Shown: positions 1-8,700 of the stretch, one piece after another | How positions within the stretch are numbered: the stretch's first letter is position 1 | How the letters are laid out: every line of letters begins with the position of its first letter | NCBI GenBank assembly: GCA_016711045.1 | Contig: JADJTT010000008.1 | Location: forward strand, 397,879-461,878 | Length of the DNA: 64,000 bases | DNA from: Saprospirales bacterium | Lineage (GTDB): Bacteria; Bacteroidota; Bacteroidia; Chitinophagales; Saprospiraceae | Reading direction: 5' to 3' | Notes under the pieces: generated by a model | What the model saw: the letters and a program-made list of their open reading frames with translations, nothing else | What the model was told of the DNA's origin: nothing | Databases searched by the model: none | Position numbers and translations under genes: made by a program

Positions 1-306
1 CGCCAGCGCCTCCGGCCGCGGATGGATGGTTATTCCTTCCTCCTGCAACTTGAACAACGCCTCGCTATTCACGCTCTCGATCTCGATGGTCAGCACGTCT
101 ACCTGCCGCCCAAATTCCAGCACATCCTGGTATTCCCGGAAATTGCCTTCTACGAAATTTGTACAAACATTGCCCGCCGGAAAGTCCCGGCTTTCATCCA
201 GAATCCACAACGCCAGATCCCAGCGACTCGCCGCCTGTGCCAGCATCTTGCCCAGCTGTCCGCCCCCGAGCACGCCTAGTTTAAAATTGGAGCTTAGTAA
301 ACGCAT
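1..306 (-). CDS. purK: 5-(carboxyamino)imidazole ribonucleotide synthase PurK, N-terminal part
   Basis: ATP-dependent enzyme of purine biosynthesis that carboxylates AIR to N5-CAIR. Only the first 102 codons lie in the window; the gene continues leftwards past base 1. The translation from the ATG at 306 begins MRLLSSNFKLGVLGGGQLGK and goes on with MLAQAA. The GVLGGGQLGKMLAQAA stretch is the hallmark glycine-rich nucleotide-fold start of PurK, and it is followed by the expected LDES and TIEIESVNSEAL segments. The start leaves only the tandem-repeat region between purK and the divergent dihydroorotase gene, so both would be transcribed away from it. The identification is from motif recognition; nothing in the visible part looks damaged. 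Confidence 0.88.
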   Translation of the reverse strand, partial: MRLLSSNFKLGVLGGGQLGKMLAQAASRWDLALWILDESRDFPAGNVCTNFVEGNFREYQDVLEFGRQVDVLTIEIESVNSEALFKLQEEGITIHPRPEALA

Positions 307-308
307 GG

Positions 309-440
309 TGAGGGTTTATGAAAGGTTTATGAGGTTTATGAAGTTTATGAAGTTTATGAAGTTTATGAGGTTTATGAGGTTTATGAAATAAACAGGCGAA
401 GCCGATAAACCTTATAAACCTTATAAACAGGCGAAGCCTA
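309..440. repeat. GTTTATGAA minisatellite with inverted downstream half
   Basis: About eight copies of a 9-base unit (GTTTATGAA or GTTTATGAG) run from about 313 to 388. They are followed by units of the opposite sense (AAACCTTATAAAC) up to about 427, so the block can fold on itself. A 13-base direct repeat, AACAGGCGAAGCC, occurs twice in the second half (about 391 and 426). The block fills the space between the divergent purK and pyrC starts. A related GTTTATAAGG/AAACCTTATAAAC block lies at 18050-18130. Confidence 0.8.
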
Positions 441-501
441 TGAACCCCCATAAACTCTTTAATTCTCAAATGTAATTATTCTCTCTCTAACAAAGAATTC
501 G

Positions 502-509
502 TACCTTTC
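502..509 (+). promoter_or_regulatory. Possible -7 box upstream of pyrC
   Basis: TACCTTTC matches the Bacteroidota TAnnTTTG -7 consensus at 7 of 8 positions and lies 27 bases before the chosen ATG of the dihydroorotase. No convincing -33 TTG box is seen at the right spacing, so the call is tentative. Confidence 0.35.
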
Positions 510-535
510 CTAATGTGCAAAAGACTCATAATGCT

Positions 536-1876
536 ATGCAAACCATTCTAATAAAAAACGCCCGGATCGTAAACCGGGGGCATATAACCGAAGGGGATAT
601 TTTGGTGAAAAACGGGCGGATCGAGCGCATCGCCGGCACGATAGACACGCCGGCGGATGTGACGCTCGACGCCACCGGCAAGTATGTGCTGCCCGGTATC
701 ATCGACGATCAGGTGCACTTTCGGGAACCGGGACTGACCCACAAAGCCGATATTTTCTCCGAAGCGAGAGCGGCAGTGGCAGGAGGGGTGACCTCCTTTA
801 TGGAAATGCCCAATACCAAGCCACCGGCTACCACCCAGGATCTTCTGGCCGATAAATACGCCATCGCCGCACAGACCTCTCTGGCCAACTATTCCTTCTA
901 CATGGGCGCCGGCAACGACAACCTGGAAGAAGTGCTCCGCACCGATGCGGAAAATGTATGCGGGGTGAAAGTGTTCATGGGCTCCAGTACCGGCAATATG
1001 CTGGTCGACAACCCGAATACCCTGGAAGCGCTGTTTTCCCGTTGCCCCATGCTCATCGCTACACACTGCGAGGACGAACCCACTGTGAAGGGCAACGAGG
1101 CCGCCTACCGCGCGAAATACGGCGAAGACGTACCCATGCACCTCCATCCCGAAATTCGCAGCGTAGAGGCTTGCCTGAAGTCCTCGACGCTGGCGGTCGA
1201 CCTGGCCAAAAAGCACGGCACCCGGCTGCACATCCTGCACCTTTCCACGAAAGACGAATTAGACCTGTTTCGAAACGATATTCCGCTGGCGCAAAAGAAG
1301 ATCACGGCGGAGGTTTGTGTGCACCACCTCTATTTCAACGCAGGCCATTACGACGACCTGGGGAGCCTGATCAAGTGCAACCCGGCGGTGAAAGGGGAAG
1401 CACACCAAAAAGCCTTGTTTCCCGCCCTGCTCGACGATCGCCTCGACGTCATCGCTACCGACCATGCCCCGCACACGTGGGACGAGAAGCGCCACACCTA
1501 CTTCCAGGCGCCTTCGGGCATACCGCTGGTACAGCACTCGCTCAATGTGATGCTGGAATTTTACCATCGCGGGCAGATCAGCCTGGAGCGGATCGTGGAG
1601 AAAATGTGCCATGCCCCCGCCATCGCCTTTCAGGTGCGCGAGCGCGGCTACATCGACGAAGGCTATTGGGCCGACCTGCTCCTCGTAGATGTCGACAAGA
1701 CCTGGTCGGTGACACCTGCGTCCATTTTATACAAATGCGGTTGGTCGCCTTTTATGGGACATACCTTCACCGGTAGGGTAGAGAGCACCCTGGTGAGCGG
1801 CCACCTGGCCTGGCATGAAGATAAACTGGACGAATCCCGAATGGGCCATCGTCTCGCATTCGACCGAAAGGCCTGA
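536..1876 (+). CDS. pyrC: Dihydroorotase (class I, Bacteroidota type)
   Basis: Cyclises carbamoyl-aspartate to dihydroorotate, the third step of pyrimidine synthesis, in the cytoplasm. The 446-residue protein from the ATG at 536 shows the amidohydrolase layout: LPGIIDDQVHFREPG, AGGVTSFMEMPNT, GVKVFMGSSTGN (candidate carboxylated lysine), ATHCEDE, HILHLST and IATDHAPHT. An in-frame GTG at 515 would add seven poor residues, so the ATG is preferred. The usual metal motif HxH is QxH here (DDQVHF); from memory, Bacteroidota homologues such as that of Porphyromonas share this, so it looks like a lineage trait rather than damage. The TGA stop directly abuts the stop of the convergent DUF5362-like gene. 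A hydantoinase or allantoinase role is a less likely alternative. Confidence 0.88.
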   Translation: MQTILIKNARIVNRGHITEGDILVKNGRIERIAGTIDTPADVTLDATGKYVLPGIIDDQVHFREPGLTHKADIFSEARAAVAGGVTSFMEMPNTKPPATTQDLLADKYAIAAQTSLANYSFYMGAGNDNLEEVLRTDAENVCGVKVFMGSSTGNMLVDNPNTLEALFSRCPMLIATHCEDEPTVKGNEAAYRAKYGEDVPMHLHPEIRSVEACLKSSTLAVDLAKKHGTRLHILHLSTKDELDLFRNDIPLAQKKITAEVCVHHLYFNAGHYDDLGSLIKCNPAVKGEAHQKALFPALLDDRLDVIATDHAPHTWDEKRHTYFQAPSGIPLVQHSLNVMLEFYHRGQISLERIVEKMCHAPAIAFQVRERGYIDEGYWADLLLVDVDKTWSVTPASILYKCGWSPFMGHTFTGRVESTLVSGHLAWHEDKLDESRMGHRLAFDRKA

Positions 1877-2338
1877 TCACATACCCGTGGCAACGCCGAA
1901 GATCATCGCCCCAATGATGATAAGGATATAGAGCCCGATGATGGAAATGGCCATGATGCCCATAAACTTAAAGGAAGATTTCAGGTATCCCAGGCTCTCC
2001 GTCAATTGATTAGTATCCATACGTGCCAACGCAACCTTGGCCTTGGTGGCAAAACGATACAGATACAGGGACGGGAATATATACACTGCCCCAATGATCA
2101 AATAGAAAAAGCCGAAGACCGCCGGCGGAAACGGCATTACGCCACCTAAGCCCAAGGCACTTCCTGCGGCCATCATCAGGAGGCCAACGAGAAACAAAAA
2201 GCCTGTGCCCACAAAGCCCAGGATCGCCAAAAACTGCGCCCAACGGCTCGTTTCGTGGAGGAAACCACTGGCTTCATTCGAGAGTTCCAAACCGCCGCCG
2301 GTTTCAAAATCGTTGTCGAGAATAGGATTGTTTTCCAT
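1877..2338 (-). CDS. DUF5362-like small integral membrane protein
   Basis: A 153-residue protein beginning MENNPILDNDFETGGG from the ATG at 2338. A short acidic N-terminus is followed by a segment with HETSRWAQF, then hydrophobic stretches: about residues 38-62 (FLAILGFVGTGFLFLVGLL), 70-95 (FPPAVFGFFYLIIGAVYIF) and the C-terminal 25 residues (MAISIIGLYILIIIGAMIFG). A polar amphipathic stretch (YRFATKAKVALARMDTNQL) precedes the last one. This is the layout of DUF5362 proteins, common and uncharacterised in Bacteroidota. A longer frame reaching 2437 would add a proline- and glycine-rich leader and overlap the divergent gene, so it is rejected. Function unknown. Confidence 0.7.
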   Translation of the reverse strand: MENNPILDNDFETGGGLELSNEASGFLHETSRWAQFLAILGFVGTGFLFLVGLLMMAAGSALGLGGVMPFPPAVFGFFYLIIGAVYIFPSLYLYRFATKAKVALARMDTNQLTESLGYLKSSFKFMGIMAISIIGLYILIIIGAMIFGVATGM

Positions 2339-2418
2339 AAATGATTGTTTTTGTTGGGGCGTAGGGTGAAGGTTCACCCTTCCCCCTCCCCCCGTCCGTC
2401 CCCAAAAATATATAAACT

Positions 2419-2970
2419 TTGGAAAAAAAAACGTCAATTTACTTCATCGCCCTAATCCCTCCAGACCCCATCGCCCTGGAGGTAAAAGCCTTCAAGGAAC
2501 TGGCTGCCGCCCGTTTCCACACCAAGCGTGCCCTTAATTCCCCGGCGCACATCACGCTGCAGCCGCCCTTCTCCATGCCCGAAGATCGCCTCGGCGAACT
2601 CACCGCCCTCCTGCGCGATTTTGTGCAAACTGCCACCCCTTTCTCCCAGGAGCTCCGCGATTTCGACTGCTTCAAACCCCGCGTCATCTTCGTCGATATC
2701 GTCCTGAACGACGCCCTCCTCGACCTGGCCGCCCGGCTTAAAAGCCGCCTCACCCCCCTCCTCGGCGAAGCCGCGATCGACACCCGTCCCTACCATCCCC
2801 ACATGACCGTGGCGTTCAAAGACCTCACTCCTCAGTGGTTTTACCGCGCCTGGGAGCATTTTTCCACCCAGTCCTACCACCGCACCTTCGACGCCGACGC
2901 CCTCTTCCTCCTCCAACACAACGGCCGGGAGTGGAAAGTAATGAATCGTTTCGGATTTGAACAAAATTGA
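2419..2970 (+). CDS. 2'-5' RNA ligase family 2H phosphoesterase
   Basis: A 183-residue cytosolic protein of the 2H phosphoesterase superfamily (LigT/YjcG-like). The two catalytic HxT/S motifs are visible: HITLQPPF at about residue 44 and HPHMTVAF at about residue 126, each preceded and followed by the expected beta strands. Family members hydrolyse or ligate 2',5'-phosphodiester or cyclic phosphate bonds in RNA or nucleotides; the actual substrate here cannot be told. The length is normal. It starts 80 bases from the divergent DUF5362 gene, and the lipoprotein SGNH gene follows on the same strand after 83 bases. Confidence 0.83.
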   Translation: MEKKTSIYFIALIPPDPIALEVKAFKELAAARFHTKRALNSPAHITLQPPFSMPEDRLGELTALLRDFVQTATPFSQELRDFDCFKPRVIFVDIVLNDALLDLAARLKSRLTPLLGEAAIDTRPYHPHMTVAFKDLTPQWFYRAWEHFSTQSYHRTFDADALFLLQHNGREWKVMNRFGFEQN

Positions 2971-3053
2971 GTTTTTAAGTTTATAACCATGCGTTTTGAA
3001 AAAAACGCATACCCAACTGAAAATTAAAAACTGAAAATTAAGAACTAAACACC

Positions 3054-3728
3054 ATGCGCCTCCTCTTCCTCCTCCTTGCCTTCCTCCCCGCCTGCCAGCC
3101 CGAAGCACAGCCAGTACCCACCCCGGACCCTGTCCGCTACCTCGCCCTGGGCGATTCGTACACCATTGGCCAAAGCGTGCCCGAAGGCGAGCGTTTTCCC
3201 GTACAATTCGTCGAAAAATTGAAAAGCAATGGGGTAGTGGTCGACACCCTCCGCATCCTGGCCGTGACCGGCTGGACGACAGGCAACCTGAAGTCGGGGA
3301 TGGAAACCGCCAAATTAGACAGCAATTACAACCTGGTTTCCCTGCTCATCGGCGTCAACAATCAATTTCAGGGCAGGCCCATTGGCGAGTACGAGCAACA
3401 CTTCAACGACCTCCTCGACTCCGCCATCGTGCACGGCAGCGGCGATCCCGATAATGTGTTCGTCCTCTCCATTCCCGACTATGCCTACACCCCCTTCGGG
3501 CAGGGGCGTCCCAACCCCGCGCAGATCAGCGCCGAGCTCGATGCGTTCAACGCCCTCAACAGATCCCTCACCGAAGCCCGCGGCATCCGGTACTACGACA
3601 TCACGCCCATCTCCCGGCTCGGCCTCGAGCAGCCCGAGCTCGTCGCCACCGACAACCTGCACCCTTCGGGCGAGCAGTACCGGCGCTGGGTAGACGTGTT
3701 TTATGAAGAAGTGAAAAAAGGCCTGTAG
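3054..3728 (+). CDS. SGNH/GDSL hydrolase lipoprotein
   Basis: A secreted esterase or acyl hydrolase, 224 residues. The N-terminus MRLLFLLLAFLPACQPEAQ is a short lipoprotein signal peptide with a lipobox-like LPAC (Cys14). SGNH blocks follow in order: block I ALGDSYTIG with the nucleophile Ser at about residue 35, block III GVNNQFQG, and block V DNLHPSG carrying the catalytic Asp and His near residue 200. Lysophospholipase, acetyl-xylan esterase and peptidoglycan O-deacetylase are all possible within the family. It is likely anchored to a membrane facing the periplasm. The stop is 9 bases from the end of the convergent membrane-protein gene. Confidence 0.87.
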   Translation: MRLLFLLLAFLPACQPEAQPVPTPDPVRYLALGDSYTIGQSVPEGERFPVQFVEKLKSNGVVVDTLRILAVTGWTTGNLKSGMETAKLDSNYNLVSLLIGVNNQFQGRPIGEYEQHFNDLLDSAIVHGSGDPDNVFVLSIPDYAYTPFGQGRPNPAQISAELDAFNALNRSLTEARGIRYYDITPISRLGLEQPELVATDNLHPSGEQYRRWVDVFYEEVKKGL

Positions 3729-3737
3729 CCAAAGGGA

Positions 3738-4085
3738 TTAGCGGAGCAAGCCCACCAGCCATACGCCCGTGAGCGCGACCCCTGCCAGGAACAGGTACAT
3801 CACCAGGATTTCCTCCCAGGGGTACTGTGCTTTCCCAAAAAGGAGGCGGAGCGGCCCTTCCAGCACCCACTTCAGTCCGTCGAATGAACGGGCCGTAATC
3901 CAGGGCCTTCTATGGCTTTTTTCCTCAGGATGTTGGAGGTCGTGCGCCACCAATTGAAATTGGCGAGCCTTGCGTCTCAGCGCGATCACTTCTCCTCCGA
4001 CGACCGCAATAGCCACCAGGCAGACAGTAATCAGGATCTGAGTGAGAAGAGGCAGGGCAGCGAGGTAGGAGAGGAGTCCGGTCAT
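3738..4085 (-). CDS. Hypothetical two-span membrane protein
   Basis: A 115-residue protein I do not recognise. It has an N-terminal membrane span (about residues 5-33, LPLLTQILITVCLVAIAVVG), a basic cytoplasmic-like stretch with RRKARQF and HRRPWITARSFDGLKWVLEG, then a second span near the C-terminus (EEILVMYLFLAGVALTGVWL). The sequence is clean, codon use resembles the neighbours, and it converges on the SGNH gene, so it is likely real. No function can be given. Confidence 0.6.
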   Translation of the reverse strand: MTGLLSYLAALPLLTQILITVCLVAIAVVGGEVIALRRKARQFQLVAHDLQHPEEKSHRRPWITARSFDGLKWVLEGPLRLLFGKAQYPWEEILVMYLFLAGVALTGVWLVGLLR

Positions 4086-4195
4086 GGCAAAATGTATTTT
4101 GGTTATACAGGCTGTGTTACCGCAAAAGGGATTTTAAAGAAAACAAGATGGGGGGAGGGAAGGTTTTTTGGGATATCTATAGAATAGAAGCATTC

Positions 4196-4475
4196 CGGGG
4201 GACACTGCAGGCCTGGGGGGGCCTTCTTTTTTTTCAACCCCGAGGAGGTTAGCGGATTGTCTTTCCTCCCCCTAGCCCCCTCGAAAGGGGGAACCGAGCG
4301 TGCGTTGCTCAGGGATAGGTTAATTTATCCGAACATTCAGCACCGCACGAGGTTGTGTTAATGCAGAAACAAGGAGCTCCCCCCAATCCCCCTCCCCGAG
4401 GGGTGGCCGCAGGCCGGGGGAGGAAAACCCCCCAGCTACCCCGAGGAGGTCTGCGAATTGCCCTTTTTTCCCCTA
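4196..4475. repeat. G/C-run repeat element bounded by direct repeats
   Basis: The gap 4086-4510 has no credible gene. It contains two imperfect copies of CCCCGAGGAGGTTAGCGRATTG-like sequence, at about 4239 and 4440, with G- and C-run blocks between them. One block is CCCCCTCGAAAGGGGG near 4274; another, near 4390, reads CCCCTCCCCGAGGGG followed by GGCCGCAGGCC. The layout resembles a small non-coding mobile repeat with degraded ends. A TACCTTTA box at 4474-4481, 29 bases before the next start, could be the promoter of the secreted protein gene. Confidence 0.5.
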
Positions 4476-4510
4476 CCTTTAACTAAAACTTTCAAAACCC
4501 ATTTACCACC

Positions 4511-5650
4511 ATGCGCACCCATCTGCTCCTCCTTACCCTGGTTCTGTTCCTCCATTCGGCTCAAAACCTTTCGGCGCAATCCTGTACGCCGATCAACCCG
4601 TTCCCTCCGGGCGAGATTATCCTGCCGGTACCATATTTAGATACGGAGCCTGGATCCGGTATCCAGGATACGGCTTTTGTCGGGGTGGCTTTCGAAACGG
4701 CTTTTTATATACAGTGCCCTTCCTCGTTTACGTTCAACGGGATAACCTTACCGCTGAGCAACATCACAATGGCTACCACCGGGGCAATTAGCACCTTGCC
4801 GGTTGGCTTGACTTATGCCTGCAATCCACCGAATTGCATCTTTAATCCCAATAATCCCAGCTGCATCAGCATATACGGAACGGCTACCCCTCCGGGTGCC
4901 GGTGTCTACGATTTGTTGCTGTCAGTGACGGCGATGACACCATTTGGGCCCGTTCCCCTTCAGGTTCCAGGTACCCTGGTAGACGGAAATTACTATTTGC
5001 ATGTAAAAGACTGCCCAGTCTACGATATGCAGGAAACTGCCGCTGTCTGCGCGGGCGAGAGCTATACTTTCCCGGATGGTACTACCGCGGAGATTTTCAC
5101 CAACACGTCCTATACCAGCACGCTCACCGCCGCCAGTGGCTGCGACAGCCTTATCACTACCGCTGTGGAGGTGATTGCGGTGGAAACGGCCGTTTCTCAA
5201 GACGGCAACACCCTCACCGCCAACGCTTCCAATAGCTCCTTCCAATGGATCGATTGCGCCGATAACCAGGCCATCGCCAACGAAACCAATGCCTCTTTCA
5301 CTCCCGCCGTATCGGGCAACTATGCGGTGATCGTCACTTCAGGCAATTGCCAGGATACCTCTGCATGCTTCAACGTGGTGATCAACGGGGTGTCTCAACT
5401 CCATTTAGCTCCCCAAATGCGAATCTCCCCCAACCCTGCCGGCAATGCAATCCAGGTGGTATTGTCCCATCTCGACGCCCCCGCTATGCTCTCCATTCGC
5501 GATACCAAAGGGCAGGAAGTGCTGTCAAAAATGATCCCCGCCGCTCCATCCTGCACGGTGGATATTTCTACCCTGTCCCCCGGTATGTTTTTTCTGATCC
5601 TCCAAACAAATGACACCGTTTCTATCCTGAAATTCCTTAAATACCAATAA
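4511..5650 (+). CDS. Secreted protein with type IX secretion sorting domain
   Basis: A 379-residue exported protein. The N-terminus MRTHLLLLTLVLFLHS leads to a signal peptidase site near NLSAQ. The middle (about residues 25-300) is rich in Cys, Pro, Thr and Ser, has SprB-like phrases such as VCAGESYTFPDGTTA and AASGCDSLITT, and ends in an Ig-like stretch (FTPAVSGNYAVIVTSGNCQDTS). The last 75 residues form a type A C-terminal sorting domain: RISPNPAGNAIQVVL, IRDTKGQEVL, VDISTLSPGMFFLIL, ILKFLKYQ. Such domains direct export by the gliding/type IX system and attachment to the cell surface. Binding partner or enzymatic activity is not apparent. Confidence 0.85.
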   Translation: MRTHLLLLTLVLFLHSAQNLSAQSCTPINPFPPGEIILPVPYLDTEPGSGIQDTAFVGVAFETAFYIQCPSSFTFNGITLPLSNITMATTGAISTLPVGLTYACNPPNCIFNPNNPSCISIYGTATPPGAGVYDLLLSVTAMTPFGPVPLQVPGTLVDGNYYLHVKDCPVYDMQETAAVCAGESYTFPDGTTAEIFTNTSYTSTLTAASGCDSLITTAVEVIAVETAVSQDGNTLTANASNSSFQWIDCADNQAIANETNASFTPAVSGNYAVIVTSGNCQDTSACFNVVINGVSQLHLAPQMRISPNPAGNAIQVVLSHLDAPAMLSIRDTKGQEVLSKMIPAAPSCTVDISTLSPGMFFLILQTNDTVSILKFLKYQ

Positions 5651-5772
5651 CCGCCCCCCCTAACCAACCCAACCCCCCGATTTCCCTACCGTTCCGTCAA
5701 ATAACCGGAATGCGTTATTCGTTAACCCTCTGATTTATATATCTTGCCCCCCTAACCGTCCAAAAACCGTCT

Positions 5773-8700
5773 ATGCGGCTGGGAATCTTCTTCTTACTGG
5801 TCTCTTCGCTGTTGGCTACTTCCGTAGTGGCCCAACCCTTTTTTCCCGTTAAAATGAATAAGAAATGGGGCCTCATCAATGCCGAAGGCAAGTTGGTGCT
5901 CCAACCGGTCTATGACGCGATCGGGGAGTTCAAAACGTTCGGCTATGCGGTGATGCAGCGCGAAGGCAAAGTAGGCCTGCTGGGTCGCGATGGACAAGAG
6001 ATACTCGCACCCGCTTTTCAGGACCTCAAGGTGCTTTCCCCCGAACTCATGGCCGTGCTGCAAGACGATCAATGGATGATCATCAACCTGCAGCGACGGG
6101 TGGTGTTGCCTTCGGGCTACGACCGCGTGGTGGTCCTCACCAGCGAATTTCTCAGCTATCAGGAAAACGGGCAGTGGGGCGTGGTGAGCAGGCAAGGGCA
6201 AAAGGTCGTGGAGTGCCGCTACGATGCCGTGCAATTTCAGTCCGACGGCTACTTCCTCACGCGCAAGGACGATAATTTCGGTGTGCTGACCTGGGAAGGG
6301 GAGGAGGTGCTGCCGCCCAATTACGACGATATCCAGATCGAAGAGCCGGGATTGATCTTTTTTAAAAAACAAAACCGCTGGGGTATGGCCGACTGCCATT
6401 CGGGCATCCGCATCCCGGCGGCGTATGACCATATCGATGTGGTGGGCGATCAGTTCATTCGCCTCCTCAAAAACGGCAAGCTGGCGATCTACTCGCTCTC
6501 CTGCGAACGCATGATCTCGGAAGGGGAATACGACGACGGCTACCTGTTTTCCGATGATGCTATCCTGGTGAAACGCAATCGCCTGCTGGGATTGCTCGAT
6601 GCCTGCGGCAAACCGGTGCTGCCCGTTCGCTTTTTCGAGATCCATCCCTTCGGCGCCGAGCTGTTTCGCGTTAATTTTCAGGGCAAATGGGGTATCGTTG
6701 ACGGCGAAGGTGCCGTGGTGCTGCCGCTGGAATACGATTACCTGGCGCCCCTGAAAGCACACTTGAGCCTCGTGCGGAAAGACGGCAAAAACGGAGTGGT
6801 CAATGGCGCCGGTCAACTGATCGTGCCGGTACGCTTCGACGAGCTTATTTTCGAGAAGACACAGATCAAAGCCAATCAGGGCAATTCCCTTACCTTATAT
6901 GGCCTCAATGCCGATGGAAGCCTGACCGACCACCAGCGCTTCAACGAACATATTACGATCTCGGTAGGAAAAAACACGACCGGTCCAGGGCATGCCTCCT
7001 TTCGCGAATCGCCTTATGTGCTCGACAATTTCGAATGGTTCTATGCGCCTCATGTCGATAAATGGGGCCTGCGCCGCCTGGAAGACGGCTCTCAGCAGAT
7101 CGAACCGCTGTTTGATATCGTGCGGGTCTTCCCGAAATGGGGCTTCTCCCTGGTGGGTATTGGCTCGCAAATGCCGATGGACCTGGAACGAACCACCTAT
7201 CGCTTCGAACATCTCTATGGCCTGGTCAACAACACCGAAGGTCTCCTGGTGACTGACATGGCGCTTTGGGATGTGCGCATCAGCGACCTGGAAAAAGGCT
7301 TCCCCGCCGCCCGCTGCGTGCTGTCGAACGGCCGCCACGGACTGCTCACCCCTACGGGTAAGTTCCGTTGCCGCGACTATGCCTATATCGGTGAATTTTC
7401 CGACGGACGCGCCCGGGCCAGTATCAAAGGCAGGCTGTCGGGCACGCTCAGCGATGATAAACTCCACCTGGGCAAGGTCTCCGACTACCTCAACGACCTC
7501 CTTACCCCCAACTCCATGCTCGATTTCACGCAATACGACCTTGAGTTTGAACGCGAAGCGCACCTCATCTGTGAGGACTGCGAATGGGGCTACATCGATA
7601 CCAGTGGCGCCATGGTGGTGCCCGCCATGTATTCCTTCGCCCGCGATTTCGTCAACGAGGTGGGTATTGTGCAAGTGGAGGATAAATGGGGCATGCTCGG
7701 CCTGCAGGGTGAAACGCTCATCCCCTGCCGCTACGATGCAGTCGAGTTTCTCGAAAATACCGAAAACCAGATCGTACGCATATACAAGCGGGAAGAAAAA
7801 TACGGCCTGATCGACTCTCTCGGTCAACTGGCGCTCCAACTGGCTTTCGATGAGGTGGGCTCCTTCCGGGAAGGGCTCCTGGCTGTCAAGCAGGACGGTC
7901 TCTGGGGCTATGTCGACCGCTTCGGCACGGAGGTGGTGCCTTGCACCTTCCGGGCGGTAGAGAATTTCAGTGAGGGGAAAGCCGCGGTAAAAATGGGCCG
8001 CCAATGGGGATTCATCAACCCGGCAGGGAAGGTGGAGATCGATTTCCAGTACATTCGCGTGGGCAATTTCTGCAATGGGTTGGCCTGGTTTTTTGACGGC
8101 AGCAAATACGGGTTTATCGATGAAAAAGGCCGGGTAGCTATCCAACCCCAATTTGAAGGAGCTTATGATTTCGAAGGCCCCTTGGCCCGCGTCATCAAAG
8201 ACAACAAATACGGCCTGATCGATCGCGCCGGGCGCTATATCCTCAAACCCAAGTATTCTATCATTCACGAATTTGACGATAACGGTCTGGCGAAAGCCGG
8301 CTTCGGCAACGAGCATATTTCCTACGGCCTGCTTAATCAAAAAGGCGAGCTGATCACCCACCAGCCCTTTATCGAGATCCGGCCCTTCAGCGAGGGACTG
8401 GCCGTGGTGAAGACCAAAAACGGGTATGGGTTTATCGACCCCAGCGGCGCCATGGTCATCCCCGACCGCTTCATTAAGGTGTCCAACTTTTCAAACAACC
8501 GGGCAGCCGTGCAGGAAAACGGGCACTGTGGGTATATCGGTCCCGATGGCAACCTTCGCATCGACATGGCTTTCACGCGGTGCAGCGATTTTGAGGAGGG
8601 GAAAGCAGTGGTCTACCAGGGCTATCGCAAGGCCGGCCTCATCGATTCAAGCGGGCATTTCATCATCCTGCCCGCACTCGACAACCTCGCCCAGTTTAGC

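Noticed and set aside
958..1776. A long plus-strand frame inside the dihydroorotase gene
   Set aside because: It overlaps a well-conserved enzyme in another frame and its Arg/Pro-rich product is typical of shadow frames in GC-rich DNA. Similar shadows occur over the WG, NtrC, BNR, VIT and receptor genes.
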